Shown: piece by piece, positions 16,491 through 24,319 of the stretch
Layout of the letters: each line of letters begins with the position of its first letter
Numbering within the stretch: position 1 is the stretch's first letter
Origin: Candidatus Methylaffinis lahnbergensis
Lineage (GTDB): Bacteria > Pseudomonadota > Alphaproteobacteria > Rhizobiales > Beijerinckiaceae
DNA: 38,473 bases
Assembly (NCBI GenBank): GCA_002890675.1
Contig: PEFW01000027.1
Span: forward strand, 1-38,473
Reading direction: 5' to 3'
Notes under the pieces: generated by a model
The model's input: the letters and a program-made list of their open reading frames with translations, nothing else
Database searches by the model: none
Told to the model about the DNA's origin: nothing
Position numbers and translations under genes: made by a program

Positions 16491-18454
16491 AGCCGCGCCC
16501 TCCAGCCCGGCGGGCCGGCTTTTTCCGGCGCGGATTGGAGCGGGCGATTTGCGTCCGCACCGTCCGCAGCGGTCCCGGCATTGGATTTCAACGGGTTGGC
16601 GCGGACGGTTGGAGTGCCGCCCCGGCCGCTACCGTCCGTTCGACCGTCCGCATCATTGGCGACCGTCCGCAGGGGCGGAGCCAAGAAGCCGTTGGCGGGA
16701 TTGGATTTCGGCGCGGGCGCGGACGGTGCGGACGATGCGGACGGTCGCGCCCCGGTGTTTTCTGGCGTCGGGATGGTGGCGATGTGGATCGTGCGGGTTC
16801 GCGCCCGACCCTCGCGCCCGAAGCTGATCTCGATGCCAATCTTGCGCAGGAAGGCCGCCGCCCGGCGCAGCCGGCCCGCCAGCGCCCGAGGGCTATCGGG
16901 CCAGGTCTTGGACTTGGCGAGGCGCTCGCCCGCTGCCTCTGCTAGGGCGCCCAGAAGGTCCGAGGCGGTTCCCGTCCACTCCGTCTGCGTCGCCATCACG
17001 GCGCGAATGGCGGCGGCGATCGGGTCGGCGTCGATCACGCCCTCCACCGCCTCGTCGCGATTGCCGCAATAGGCCGACCAGAAGGTGCCGGCGGGCCAGA
17101 GCGCGGTCTCGCAGGCCGTCGCCCACAGCGCGAAATCCGCCATGCGCGGCAGCTTGTCCAGCCGTGTCTCTGGCAGCCGCCTGAGGCCCTGCACCACGGC
17201 GTCGAGCAGCACGCCCAGGATGCGCGGGCGTTCGGCCTCAAAGGCGGCCCACAGGTCCGCCTCTGGGCGGCGCCGTTCCTCCGGGATCGGCTCCAACGTG
17301 AGGAATACGGCACGGTCGGCGAGATCGGGCCGCGTCACGATGTCCTCGATGCCGTTCAGAATCACCGGCCGGGCGGCGTCGAACAACACCTCGTCCTGAT
17401 CGGTGTAAAGCTGGCGCACCGCGAAGCCGCCGCCGGTGGCCAGCCGGCAGAGCGTGTCGGAAATCCACGCAGGCAAGCCTGATACATTGTCGAAGGCGAG
17501 CACGTGGCCGTTGCTGGCGGCAATGAACAGGTCGCGATCTTCGCGCGGCAGAGCGCGCAAGGGCGCGGTGTTCGGATCGAGCAGCGCCCGCAGGATCGCC
17601 GAAAAGGTGGATTTCGCCGATCCCTGCTCGCCCGACAGCACGATCACCGGATAGGGGCCGCGATTGCGCAGGCACGCCAGCGCCCAGGCGACCACCAGCA
17701 CGAAGTCGGCGTCGGACTGCACGTTGAGGAATGATCGCAGCGTCTCGACCGATCCGCCCTTAAGCGGGATCGGCAGCGGCTTCATGCCGGCGGCGCGGCG
17801 AAACCGCACCGGCGGGTTGTCGATTACCCGCCAGCCCTGAGCGTCGATCTCAACCGCCCGCCATTTCTCGTCGCCGAGGTCGAGATAAAGTTTTCCGTCA
17901 AGCCCGCCCACACGAATATAAACAATGCGTTCCGGCGCATCGAAATGCGCCTTCGCCTCGATAACGTTCAGCGCCGATTGCAGCGCTTCCGAACTCGGCG
18001 CGCCTTGCGTCGCCTCGAAGAAGCGGCGCGCCAACCACCGGCGAAAGCCCTTGGCGCGGATCGGCCATGTCTCACGGTGGTTGTTGATGTCGAGGTCTGC
18101 GAAGCCGGTCCCATCCGGGGTGTGGAACAGTTCGGCCGATTGCGCCAGCTCGATCAGGATGTCGGCTTGCGTCGGGCCGCGTCGACCTATGTCGCCGATC
18201 TCCTCGGCGATGGCGTCATCGAGCGCCGTTACCCGGCACCCTGCCTTTTTCAGTTGCGCGCGCAACGCCTCGAACGCGGCGCGGTCCTCCTTCTTTAGCC
18301 CGGCGAGTCCTTCCAGCGCCCCTAGGCTAAAGGGCGCCCCCGGATCGGCGGCGGTTTTCTCGGCCAGCCCATCCAGCGGATCGCGGATGTCCTCGGCAGC
18401 ATCAATGGCGTCGGCGATCGGGTTTAGTGGTTCGAGGGGATGGTCCGAGCTCAT
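16487..18454 (-). CDS. P-loop ATPase / putative replicative helicase of the element
   Basis: I start this 655-residue protein at ATG 18452-18454 (MSSDHPLEPLNPIADAID). It overlaps the primase stop by four bases; the 111 codons upstream in the same frame are the primase shadow. The C-terminal half is an ATPase: Walker A GEQGSAKST at 275-283, a Walker B-like strand HVLAFDNVSGL near 317-326, and ARPVILNGIEDIVTRPDLAD near 360-380. This arrangement is seen in helicases that follow Toprim primases in phages and plasmids. The N-terminal 230 residues carry no fold I recognise, and the last about 90 residues are a Pro/Ala/Ser-rich tail. With the primase it would drive replication or priming of the excised element. 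A defence or regulatory ATPase is the alternative. Confidence 0.75.
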   Translation of the reverse strand: MSSDHPLEPLNPIADAIDAAEDIRDPLDGLAEKTAADPGAPFSLGALEGLAGLKKEDRAAFEALRAQLKKAGCRVTALDDAIAEEIGDIGRRGPTQADILIELAQSAELFHTPDGTGFADLDINNHRETWPIRAKGFRRWLARRFFEATQGAPSSEALQSALNVIEAKAHFDAPERIVYIRVGGLDGKLYLDLGDEKWRAVEIDAQGWRVIDNPPVRFRRAAGMKPLPIPLKGGSVETLRSFLNVQSDADFVLVVAWALACLRNRGPYPVIVLSGEQGSAKSTFSAILRALLDPNTAPLRALPREDRDLFIAASNGHVLAFDNVSGLPAWISDTLCRLATGGGFAVRQLYTDQDEVLFDAARPVILNGIEDIVTRPDLADRAVFLTLEPIPEERRRPEADLWAAFEAERPRILGVLLDAVVQGLRRLPETRLDKLPRMADFALWATACETALWPAGTFWSAYCGNRDEAVEGVIDADPIAAAIRAVMATQTEWTGTASDLLGALAEAAGERLAKSKTWPDSPRALAGRLRRAAAFLRKIGIEISFGREGRARTRTIHIATIPTPENTGARPSASSAPSAPAPKSNPANGFLAPPLRTVANDADGRTDGSGRGGTPTVRANPLKSNAGTAADGADANRPLQSAPEKAGPPGWRARL

Positions 18455-19347
18455 CGGGCGTTCTCCCCGATGGAAGGTGCATGGACCATCAGCAGGTCGT
18501 TGAAATCCATCCCCTGCGGCGAGCGGGCGACGCGCGCGCGGCGGCCCTGCCGCTTCCAGCGCCAGGCGCAGACTTGAGCCGCCGCCTCGCCGGAATCGTC
18601 GCCATCGGCGAGCACGATCACGTCGCGCACTGCGTCGGGCAGATCGAGCGTGCGCAGCCCGGATGTCGAAAGCGCGGCCCATGCCGCATGTCCGGTTGCC
18701 TGCATGGCCGTGAGGCACGTCTCGATGCCTTCGCCGACCATCAGCACTTCGCCCGGTTCGGCGAGGCGCACCACGCCGCCGCGACACGGCCCGAGCATCA
18801 TCTTCGCGGGATCGACCGGCGCCTTGCCGACGCCGTCGCGGGCGAGGAACGTGCGGTGAATGGCGATCGGTTCCGCATCAGTGCCGCGCGTTACGAGCAC
18901 CACCAATGCGGGCCAGACGCCGCCAGAAGGGTGCTTCAATGTGGCATGAAAGCGGAAGGCAGGCGGCAGCGAGAGAAGCAGCCCGCGTGAACGCAGATAG
19001 GTTTCGACCGGCGTCCCCTCGGGGGGTTGAGATGCTTGCCAGACGGCGAGTGCCGCTTCAGTGCGCTTCAGGGCGTCGGGATCGGGTTCATTGGGAAGCC
19101 GACGACGAACCTTGCGCGGAAATCGGCCTTCTTGTCGGCCTGCGGTTTCCCATGCGCCGCGCGAGCGAAGGGCGGCGATCACATCGCGCTGATCGCAGCC
19201 TGCATGGCAGCGGACCAGCACCTTGCCGTTGTCGGCGTCGCGGATCGACAGGCTCGGCTCGCGATCGTCATGTGCCGGGCACCGCGCCATCCAGCCGCCG
19301 CCCGCCTTTCGCCCGCCGAGGGCCTTGGCGATGGTTTCAGCTTTCAT
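18451..19347 (-). CDS. Toprim-domain DNA primase of the element
   Basis: From ATG 19345-19347 the protein has 298 residues. An N-terminal CHC2-like zinc finger has CPAHDD (Cys23, His26) and RCHAGC (Cys47, Cys51), with DREPSLSI between. The Toprim fold follows, with VLMVGEGIETCLTA (Glu206) and VIVLADGDDSGEAAA (the DxD motif at 248-251), then MDFNDLL near the end. Such proteins synthesise primers for phage or plasmid replication. I rejected 46 additional upstream codons because they overlap the preceding small gene and read as its shadow. It overlaps that gene by 11 nt and the ATPase gene by four, forming a primase-helicase pair. A separate polymerase is not visible. Confidence 0.85.
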   Translation of the reverse strand: MKAETIAKALGGRKAGGGWMARCPAHDDREPSLSIRDADNGKVLVRCHAGCDQRDVIAALRSRGAWETAGRQEGRFPRKVRRRLPNEPDPDALKRTEAALAVWQASQPPEGTPVETYLRSRGLLLSLPPAFRFHATLKHPSGGVWPALVVLVTRGTDAEPIAIHRTFLARDGVGKAPVDPAKMMLGPCRGGVVRLAEPGEVLMVGEGIETCLTAMQATGHAAWAALSTSGLRTLDLPDAVRDVIVLADGDDSGEAAAQVCAWRWKRQGRRARVARSPQGMDFNDLLMVHAPSIGENAR

Positions 19348-19621
19348 GGCGTACCTCGCCGTTGTTCGGCGTGGCGGCATCATTGGCGGCGGCGAGCTTT
19401 TCGGCCCGCGACCACTCGGCGAGGATTCCAAATAATCCCGTGACGTTGTGCATGATCTGCCGGGCGTCCTCATAGGTGAGGTCACGCCCCAGGCGCGGTT
19501 GCCAGACTTGGCGCGTCCGGTCGATCAGATTGTCGTTTGCGGCGTTGTCTTGCGTCACCGAAGATCTCACGGTCGGCTTCTCGCCGGTCCGTGCCCCTGA
19601 TCTCCGGCCTCGGATTCCCAC
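19337..19621 (-). CDS. Small hypothetical protein, first gene of the coupled operon
   Basis: The conserved-looking part is VTQDNAANDNLIDRTRQVWQ, then LGRDLTYEDARQIMHNVTG and FGILAEWSRAEK, ending with an Asn/Ala-rich tail. The open frame begins at 19621, but a GTG start at about 19559-19561 (the Val of VTQDNAAN) is equally likely and gives a 74-residue protein. Similar small acidic proteins sit beside primase genes in integrative elements. No function is known to me. The stop lies inside the first codons of the primase gene, so the two are coupled. Confidence 0.6.
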   Translation of the reverse strand: MGIRGRRSGARTGEKPTVRSSVTQDNAANDNLIDRTRQVWQPRLGRDLTYEDARQIMHNVTGLFGILAEWSRAEKLAAANDAATPNNGEVRHES

Positions 19622-19751
19622 CGATGACGCTGGATCGTCTCAGCATTTGCATTTTGAGCGTCCCCATCGCAGGGATCGCCACTGCCGGCGCCGCGTCAGC
19701 GCGGCAGTTCGTCTTCCGGAACGGTGAACTTGTGGGACTTGCCAGCCTCAA

Positions 19752-20342
19752 TCAGAATTTCACGCCGGTTGCTCTTGACGATGGTGCTCGAAATAGCGCA
19801 CCGGAAGTGGCCATGACGGAGCCCGTCGAAAACCAAGTCTCGAAAATCAACTTGCGCGGCATCAATAGGCATGCGGCGTAGAAATCCGCCTGCCACTCCA
19901 CCCGCTCCTTGGCCTGGCTCGACCGGCAGACGATGGACGGAGCCGCCGACCCGCCGAACAACGCGGCCTGCGTCGGGTCCTTAGCGAACAGGTGGCGATG
20001 GAGGCGCCAATGCCCGCCGCCCTCGTGGGCGAGCGTGAAACGATAGCGGCCTTCCTTCGCCGGGTTCTCCTCCGGGTCGAGGCTTTCATCGATGACTATC
20101 CGTTTGGCTTCGAAAAACATTGCACCGAGAATGTCTGGCTCCTGCCCGCTCTCGCGGGGCACACCGAACCGACGGTGGGTATCGTCGAACTCGATACCGA
20201 GCTTGAGGTGCTTCTCGACGATGTCTTCGATGGGGATCGGCGGGGCGATGATGACGCCTCTAGCCTGCGCGAATTCGGCCAGCAGTGCCGCCGCATCGCG
20301 CTCAATCGTCTCGCCGGAAAGGTAGGGAACGGGTTTGCTCAT
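19752..20342 (-). CDS. ImmA/IrrE-family (DUF955) metallopeptidase-like protein with altered zinc motif
   Basis: The 196-residue product has the family core: FEAKRIVIDESLDP, YRFTLAHEGGGHWRLHRHLF, then KERVEWQADFYAACLLMP, with Glu149 as likely third zinc ligand. ImmA/IrrE peptidases cleave the XRE repressor of their element during stress. The metal motif reads HEGGGH (His106-Glu107-His111) and so is one residue longer than the canonical HExxH. This would misplace the second His unless the loop adapts. After MPRKLIF the C-terminus does not look like the family and stops early. A protein-like tail (ILIEAGKSHKFTVPEDELPR, ending at 19696) in another frame suggests a frameshift there. The gene follows the XRE regulator on the same strand, 54 nt after its stop. 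Confidence 0.8.
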   Translation of the reverse strand: MSKPVPYLSGETIERDAAALLAEFAQARGVIIAPPIPIEDIVEKHLKLGIEFDDTHRRFGVPRESGQEPDILGAMFFEAKRIVIDESLDPEENPAKEGRYRFTLAHEGGGHWRLHRHLFAKDPTQAALFGGSAAPSIVCRSSQAKERVEWQADFYAACLLMPRKLIFETWFSTGSVMATSGALFRAPSSRATGVKF

Positions 20343-20396
20343 CGATCTTTCATCCGCATCTGCATCGTTAGAAATTATTGCCGCCAGATCAGGCAG

Positions 20397-20744
20397 TCAC
20401 TTGTCCTTCGCCCGCTGAGCCTGCTGGGCTAACTGGGCGATATCCTTGACTGTAAAGCTCCTGGTGGTGCGCAGCAGCGCCGCCAGTTCCGCCGGGTGGC
20501 GCTTGATGATGTCCGAAATATCAGAGGAAACTCGACCTGCCCGAGCCAGAAGTTCGTCGGGGTCGCAATTGATAATCTTGGCAATTGCCTTAACCTTATC
20601 CTCGACCGGAGGTGAAAACTCATCTCGCTCGACCTTCGACAGGTAGGTCGGACTCACGCCGATCATTTTGGCCATCTCCCTCAATCCAATTCCCTTCGCC
20701 TCACGCTCCCGACGAACGAATGTGCCGAACCTCTCCCCTGACAT
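20397..20744 (-). CDS. XRE-family transcriptional regulator
   Basis: The 115-residue protein has an N-terminal helix-turn-helix at about 6-65: FVRREREAKGIGLREMAKMI, then GVSPTYLSKVERDEFSPP, then KIINCDPDELLARAG. A helical C-terminal segment (IIKRHPAELAALLRTTRSFT) may mediate dimerisation. It is probably the master repressor of the island and pairs with the ImmA/IrrE-type gene directly downstream. The start at ATG 20742-20744 follows CCGGAGACACCGGC, with GGAG 8 nt upstream. Its promoter (TTGACG-17-TGTACA) overlaps an inverted repeat, which suggests autoregulation. All recognised island genes lie downstream of it on the same strand. Confidence 0.9.
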   Translation of the reverse strand: MSGERFGTFVRREREAKGIGLREMAKMIGVSPTYLSKVERDEFSPPVEDKVKAIAKIINCDPDELLARAGRVSSDISDIIKRHPAELAALLRTTRSFTVKDIAQLAQQAQRAKDK

Positions 20745-20777
20745 GCCGGTGTCTCCGGTTTCCTATTTGCGCATGAC

Positions 20778-20823
20778 TGTACATCTGATTCGAGCTCGCA
20801 CGTCAAGTGATACCTAAACACTT
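20778..20823 (-). promoter_or_regulatory. Promoter of the XRE regulator with overlapping operator-like repeat
   Basis: Minus-strand TTGACG (complement of 20801-20806) and TGTACA (20778-20783) are separated by 17 nt, a good -35 and weak -10, 33 nt before the start codon. AAGTG (20805-20809) and CACTT (20819-20823) form an inverted repeat with a 9-nt spacer whose inner arm overlaps the -35. A repressor bound there would block the polymerase. Binding by the XRE protein is inference. Confidence 0.5.
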
Positions 20824-20940
20824 CTTGTGGAATAACTGCCCCATGACGCCAACCGAAGGCCGTGGCCCGCTCATGTACCCGCCAACAAATGTCTGTAAAT
20901 GAGCCGATGTACGGCTGACGTGGTGGTTCGTCTCGGTTTG

Positions 20941-21155
20941 TACTGTTGAAAAACTCAGAAAATGAGCGAAGTCAGAAAAACGGACTTTGATCATGAAGGG
21001 CACTTAGCGCCACGCGTTGCCATCACCAATTCGCTACGGTGGCCACACACAGAAAAGTTAGCCTTTCAGCCGGAACCCTTGGCGCTTTCTTCTTAAAGCC
21101 CTCCTGCTGCCTTAAGAATTGTGATCGCGGCTAAAAATCGAGTTTTTCAACAGTA
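20941..21155. mobile_element. 215-bp MITE-like element with 16-bp terminal inverted repeats
   Basis: TACTGTTGAAAAACTC at 20941-20956 is repeated exactly in inverse orientation as GAGTTTTTCAACAGTA at 21140-21155. If the outermost TA pairs are target-site duplications, the element is 211 bp with 14-bp perfect inverted repeats in a TA site. That fits Tc1/mariner-IS630-type mobilisation. The 183-bp interior has no transposase-sized ORF. The repeats do not extend inward or outward beyond 16 bp. Confidence 0.6.
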
Positions 21156-21646
21156 TCGACCCTTACCGGAAGTCGTAAGCGCGGCCACAAACCCAGTACC
21201 GTTAGCACGGGGGTGTAAGGATCGCCGCACGAGACTACCCGCGTGCATCCATCCAGCGGAATGGAGCCTACGCTTCGGCTTTTGAAGCCATTGACATGGT
21301 GCGTTGAGGGTGGTTTATTTGGCGCATGGGGTTAGCGATCTCCCCACTAGGCGGCATGCCCAAGCATCGCGTCAGGCTTTTCGAGCCAGGGACGCAGCAT
21401 GCCCTTATACACCTCCATTTTTCCCGACAAACTTGCGCGACGAAGCCGGTTCTTTAAGAGCCTGAGTCTTGTCGACTGCCGCGCCGACGAGAAATTCTCG
21501 ATCGGCGCCTCGTTGCCACGCCATTTGGCGCGCCTGATCGGCAAACGGTTGATGCTGCAGCCGCTTGAATCAGGTTTGCGGGTTTGTAGGGGTGGCTGGC
21601 GCAGATCCCGCGAGGGTGGAGAAAACCCTAATCCGGAGATGCAGCT
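21156..21646. other. Unassigned region between the MITE-like element and the DUF1259 gene
   Basis: I recognise no complete gene. A minus-strand ORF at 21347-21544 (65 codons, with FSSARQSTRLRLLKNRLRR and KMEVYKGMLRPWLEKPD) has a protein-like composition and could be the end of a decayed gene, but I cannot name it. The plus-strand ORF opposite it looks like its shadow. Promoter elements for the downstream genes should lie here; none stands out. Confidence 0.35.
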
Positions 21647-22515
21647 ATGATTTCCTCGATCACTCGGCTGCTGAGTCTGGTGCTCGCTGCTGGACTGTCC
21701 ACCTCGGCCCTTGCGGTTGAAGGTGATTCCTCGGCAAATCCGGTTCGGAGATGCCCGGCGGTGTCTACAGCATTGTCCTTCCGCGCACCGATCTCAAGAT
21801 CGTGCTCGATGGCTTGGAGGTGAAGCCGGCGCTGGCGCTCGGCTCTTGGCTCGCCTTTCGATCCGAGGGGGATCAGGCGCTGGTCATGGGCGATCTCGTC
21901 CTCACCGCCGATGAGGTGAGCCCTGTCATGCAGAAACTGGCAGACGAAGGGATCGAGATCACGGCGTTGCACAACCATCTTCTGCGCACGGCACCCGCTA
22001 CCTTCTATATGCATGTGCGCGGATTTGGCGACCCGGCCAAGCTCGCCGCCGCCCTGCACGACGCCTTGGTCTTGAGCAAGACGCCCCCGACGGCATCGAG
22101 CGGCGCGCAGCACTCCCAAATTGAACTCGACACGGCGTTGATCGACCGGACGCTCGGCGCCAAAGGCAAGGTGAACGGCGGCGTCTACCAGGTGAGCCTG
22201 AAACGCGCCGGAACGGTGACCGATGCCGGCATGGCCGTGCCGGAGGCCATGGGTTCGGCCGAGGCGATCAACTTCCAGCCGACACGCAACGGCAAGGCCG
22301 CGATCGCCGGGGATTTCGTCTTGACCGCCAATGAAGTTAATCCGGTGCTCCGGGTTTTGCGCGACAACGGCATCGAGGTCACGGCCTTGCACAATCACAT
22401 GCTCAACGACACGCCGCGTCTGTTCTTCATGCACTTCTGGGCGAATGACGAGGTAGCAAAACTGGCCACCAGATTGAGGGCCGCGCTCGACAAGATCGAA
22501 CTCGCGCGAGAGTGA
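21647..22515 (+). pseudogene. DUF1259 secreted protein with a frameshift after the signal peptide
   Basis: ATG 21647 encodes a clear signal peptide (MISSITRLLSLVLAAGLSTS, ALA) but this frame diverges after VEGD. The mature domain is in another frame, open from 21727: FLGKSGSEMPGGVYSIVLPR, then two similar halves. The first half contains MGDLVLTADEVSPVM and EITALHNHLLR. The second contains AGDFVLTANEVNPVL and EVTALHNHMLN, and ends FFMHFWANDEVAKLATRLRA. This duplicated DLVLTxxEVxPV / TALHNHxL pattern is DUF1259 (LpqO/LppY type), of unknown function, with a probable metal-binding HNH segment. A deletion or indel at about 21720-21730 separates export signal and domain. An internal ATG at 21751 would give a 254-residue protein without signal peptide. 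Confidence 0.75.
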
Positions 22516-22586
22516 GGCGCGCGGTCTGCAAGCTTGCGCCCTTTTGGCTTTTGGGAATCTCAGCTGAGGAACACAGGAGAGGAACG

Positions 22587-23222
22587 ATGACGACTCTATC
22601 GCGGCGAGAAACCATAACCGCTGCTGCGGCTTTAGGGGGATCCATGGCATTCGGAGAACGACGTCCTTGGGCTGCCGAGTCCGGGGTTAGCTTTGACTTC
22701 ACCCGGCCAATTGAGGGTTGGGAGACGGTGACTGGAAAATGGGCCATCGAGGAGGTCCCGAGCGCTTCACAGGGTGGCCGGGCGCTGGTTCAGCATGCCA
22801 CTAACAATGCTTTCAACGTGATCGTCGCGCCCGGCGGACCTTATACCGACGTCGATGTCTCAGTGCGGTTCAAACCCATCTCGGGAAGCGAGGACGCCTC
22901 CGGCGGCATCGTCTTCCGATTTTCCGATGGTCGCTACTACGTGATCCGAGCCAATGCGTTAGAGGACAACTTCAATTTGTACTATTACGACCGCGGCCGC
23001 CGTCAGATCACCGGAGTGCGCATGAAGGCTCCGGCGCTTGGCCAGTGGCACAAGCTGCGCGTCACTGCCGAGGGTGATCACATTAAGGGCTGGCTGAATG
23101 ATCAGCTTCTCATCGATCATCACGACAGCCGGTTTACGTCGGGACGGATTGGGCTTTGGACGAAGGCCGACTCGATCACTGCTTTCGATGATTTGGTTGT
23201 CCGTCCAATAGATCGAGGCTGA
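22587..23222 (+). CDS. Secreted concanavalin A-like lectin/glucanase-fold protein
   Basis: The 211-residue protein starts at ATG 22587 behind GAGAGGAACG. It has a twin-arginine-like signal (TLSRRETITAAAALGG) with likely cleavage near AAE. The mature part is a beta-sandwich: SFDFTRPIEGWETVTGKW, VSVRFKPISGSEDASGGIVF, YYVIRANALEDNFNLYYYD, LRVTAEGDHIKGWLNDQLL, ITAFDDLVVRPI. This is the pattern of DUF1080/family-16-like 3-keto-disaccharide hydrolase or LamG-like domains. Catalytic residues for hydrolysis are not evident, so it may simply bind a ligand in the periplasm. It follows the DUF1259 gene by about 70 nt and precedes the transporter genes on the same strand. Confidence 0.7.
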   Translation: MTTLSRRETITAAAALGGSMAFGERRPWAAESGVSFDFTRPIEGWETVTGKWAIEEVPSASQGGRALVQHATNNAFNVIVAPGGPYTDVDVSVRFKPISGSEDASGGIVFRFSDGRYYVIRANALEDNFNLYYYDRGRRQITGVRMKAPALGQWHKLRVTAEGDHIKGWLNDQLLIDHHDSRFTSGRIGLWTKADSITAFDDLVVRPIDRG

Positions 23223-23293
23223 TCGATCAGGGCGCCTCGTTAGAGCGAAATAAGGAGTCTCTCCTCGCGGACATCGACCCAAGGAGGCTGCGC

Positions 23294-24316
23294 GTGAAAA
23301 AGAATTTATGGGTAGTTCTGCTCGTGCTCGCTGGCGTCGCGGCCGCCGCTTGGTGGCGCTTCCATGTCCCGAGCGAGACACAAAGCGTCGTCGTATACGT
23401 CAGCCATGACGAAGTCTTTTCGGAACCCATTCTCAGAGACTTCGAGAAGGAGACAGGGATAAGGGTACGAGCGGTTTACGACACGGAGGAAACGAAAAGC
23501 ACTGGGGCAATGAACCGGCTCATGGCCGAGAAAAACAATCCGCAAGCTGACGTCTACTGGGCCAACGAACCGATACGGGCCGAGGTTTTGCGACAACAGC
23601 ACATTGCCGCCCCTTACCTCTCGCTGAACGCCGACGGGATCCCAGCCAGGTTTCGCGATCCTCAGGGGTACTGGACCGGTTTTGCGGCGAGGGCGCGCGT
23701 GCTCATCGTGCACAAAGATGAAAATCCGAAACCGACTTCTGTGTTCTCGTACGCCGACCCGCGTTGGCGCGGCAGGACGGTGATAGCAAATCCGCTTTTC
23801 GGCACGACAACAGATCAGATCGCAGCGCTCTTTGTTCTTTTGGGCGATGACCGCGCACGCGCATTCATGCAGGGCCTGCACGAGAATGGCGTCAAGTTAT
23901 CCCCTAGCAATGGCGACAGCGCCGACCTGGTGGCGCGCGGTCAATTCGCCTTCAGCCTGGTCGACAGCGACGACGTCGTGAACCGGATGAAGCAGCACGA
24001 GCCGGTGACGATGATTTATCCAGATCAGGGCGCAGATGAGATAGGCAGCCTGATAGTACCAAATGCCGCCGTGCTGATCGCAGGTTCTCCGCATCAAGAC
24101 GCGGGCAAGAAGCTTATCGACTATTTGCTCTCCAAAGAAACCGAGAGAAAGCTCGCATTTTCCGATGCGGCTCAGATTCCGCTCCACCCTGATGTCGCCA
24201 CGCCGCCAGGGCTGCAGCCCATTGAATCGATCAAGATCATGACAGTGGATTATGCGGCGATCGCAACAAAACTACAGGCGATCCAGTCATTTTTGAAAAG
24301 CTGGGCCGAGTCTTAA
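23294..24316 (+). CDS. ABC transporter substrate-binding protein (iron/FbpA-like)
   Basis: This 340-residue protein starts at GTG 23294, 6 nt after AAGGAGG. The N-terminal hydrophobic segment NLWVVLLVLAGVAAAAWW is a signal or membrane anchor. The body matches type II periplasmic binding proteins of the Fe(III)/FutA/FbpA group: VVVYVSHDEVFSEPILRDFE, FEKETGIRVRAVYDTEETKS, NPQADVYWANEP, YWTGFAARARVLIVHK, NGDSADLVARGQFAFSLVDS and a C-terminal LIDYLLSKETERKLAF. It would capture the solute in the periplasm and hand it to the permease encoded 3 nt downstream. Iron is the family's usual ligand, but ligand tyrosines cannot be assigned securely, and other small anions or cations are possible. Confidence 0.87.
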   Translation: MKKNLWVVLLVLAGVAAAAWWRFHVPSETQSVVVYVSHDEVFSEPILRDFEKETGIRVRAVYDTEETKSTGAMNRLMAEKNNPQADVYWANEPIRAEVLRQQHIAAPYLSLNADGIPARFRDPQGYWTGFAARARVLIVHKDENPKPTSVFSYADPRWRGRTVIANPLFGTTTDQIAALFVLLGDDRARAFMQGLHENGVKLSPSNGDSADLVARGQFAFSLVDSDDVVNRMKQHEPVTMIYPDQGADEIGSLIVPNAAVLIAGSPHQDAGKKLIDYLLSKETERKLAFSDAAQIPLHPDVATPPGLQPIESIKIMTVDYAAIATKLQAIQSFLKSWAES

Positions 24317-24319
24317 GCC

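Larger units (their letters stand above)
2951..20823. mobile_element. Putative integrative element carrying a type I-E CRISPR-Cas locus
   Basis: All recognised genes from 2965 to 20744 are on the minus strand, unlike the plus-strand genes that follow. The block is bounded by a large serine recombinase with a tRNA half at its 3' end, and at the other side by an XRE regulator next to an ImmA/IrrE-like gene, the usual control pair of integrative elements. Inside are a Toprim primase, a P-loop ATPase and several hypothetical proteins, with the complete CRISPR-Cas system between them and the recombinase. No phage structural, portal, terminase or conjugation genes are visible, so it would be satellite- or plasmid-like. 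The right att site was not found. The right boundary given here is only the end of the regulator promoter. Confidence 0.5.

Noticed and set aside
16487..18787. A 766-codon version of the ATPase gene
   Set aside because: The first 111 codons are an Arg-rich shadow of the primase gene. The ATGA overlap at 18451-18454 and the change in composition support the shorter form.
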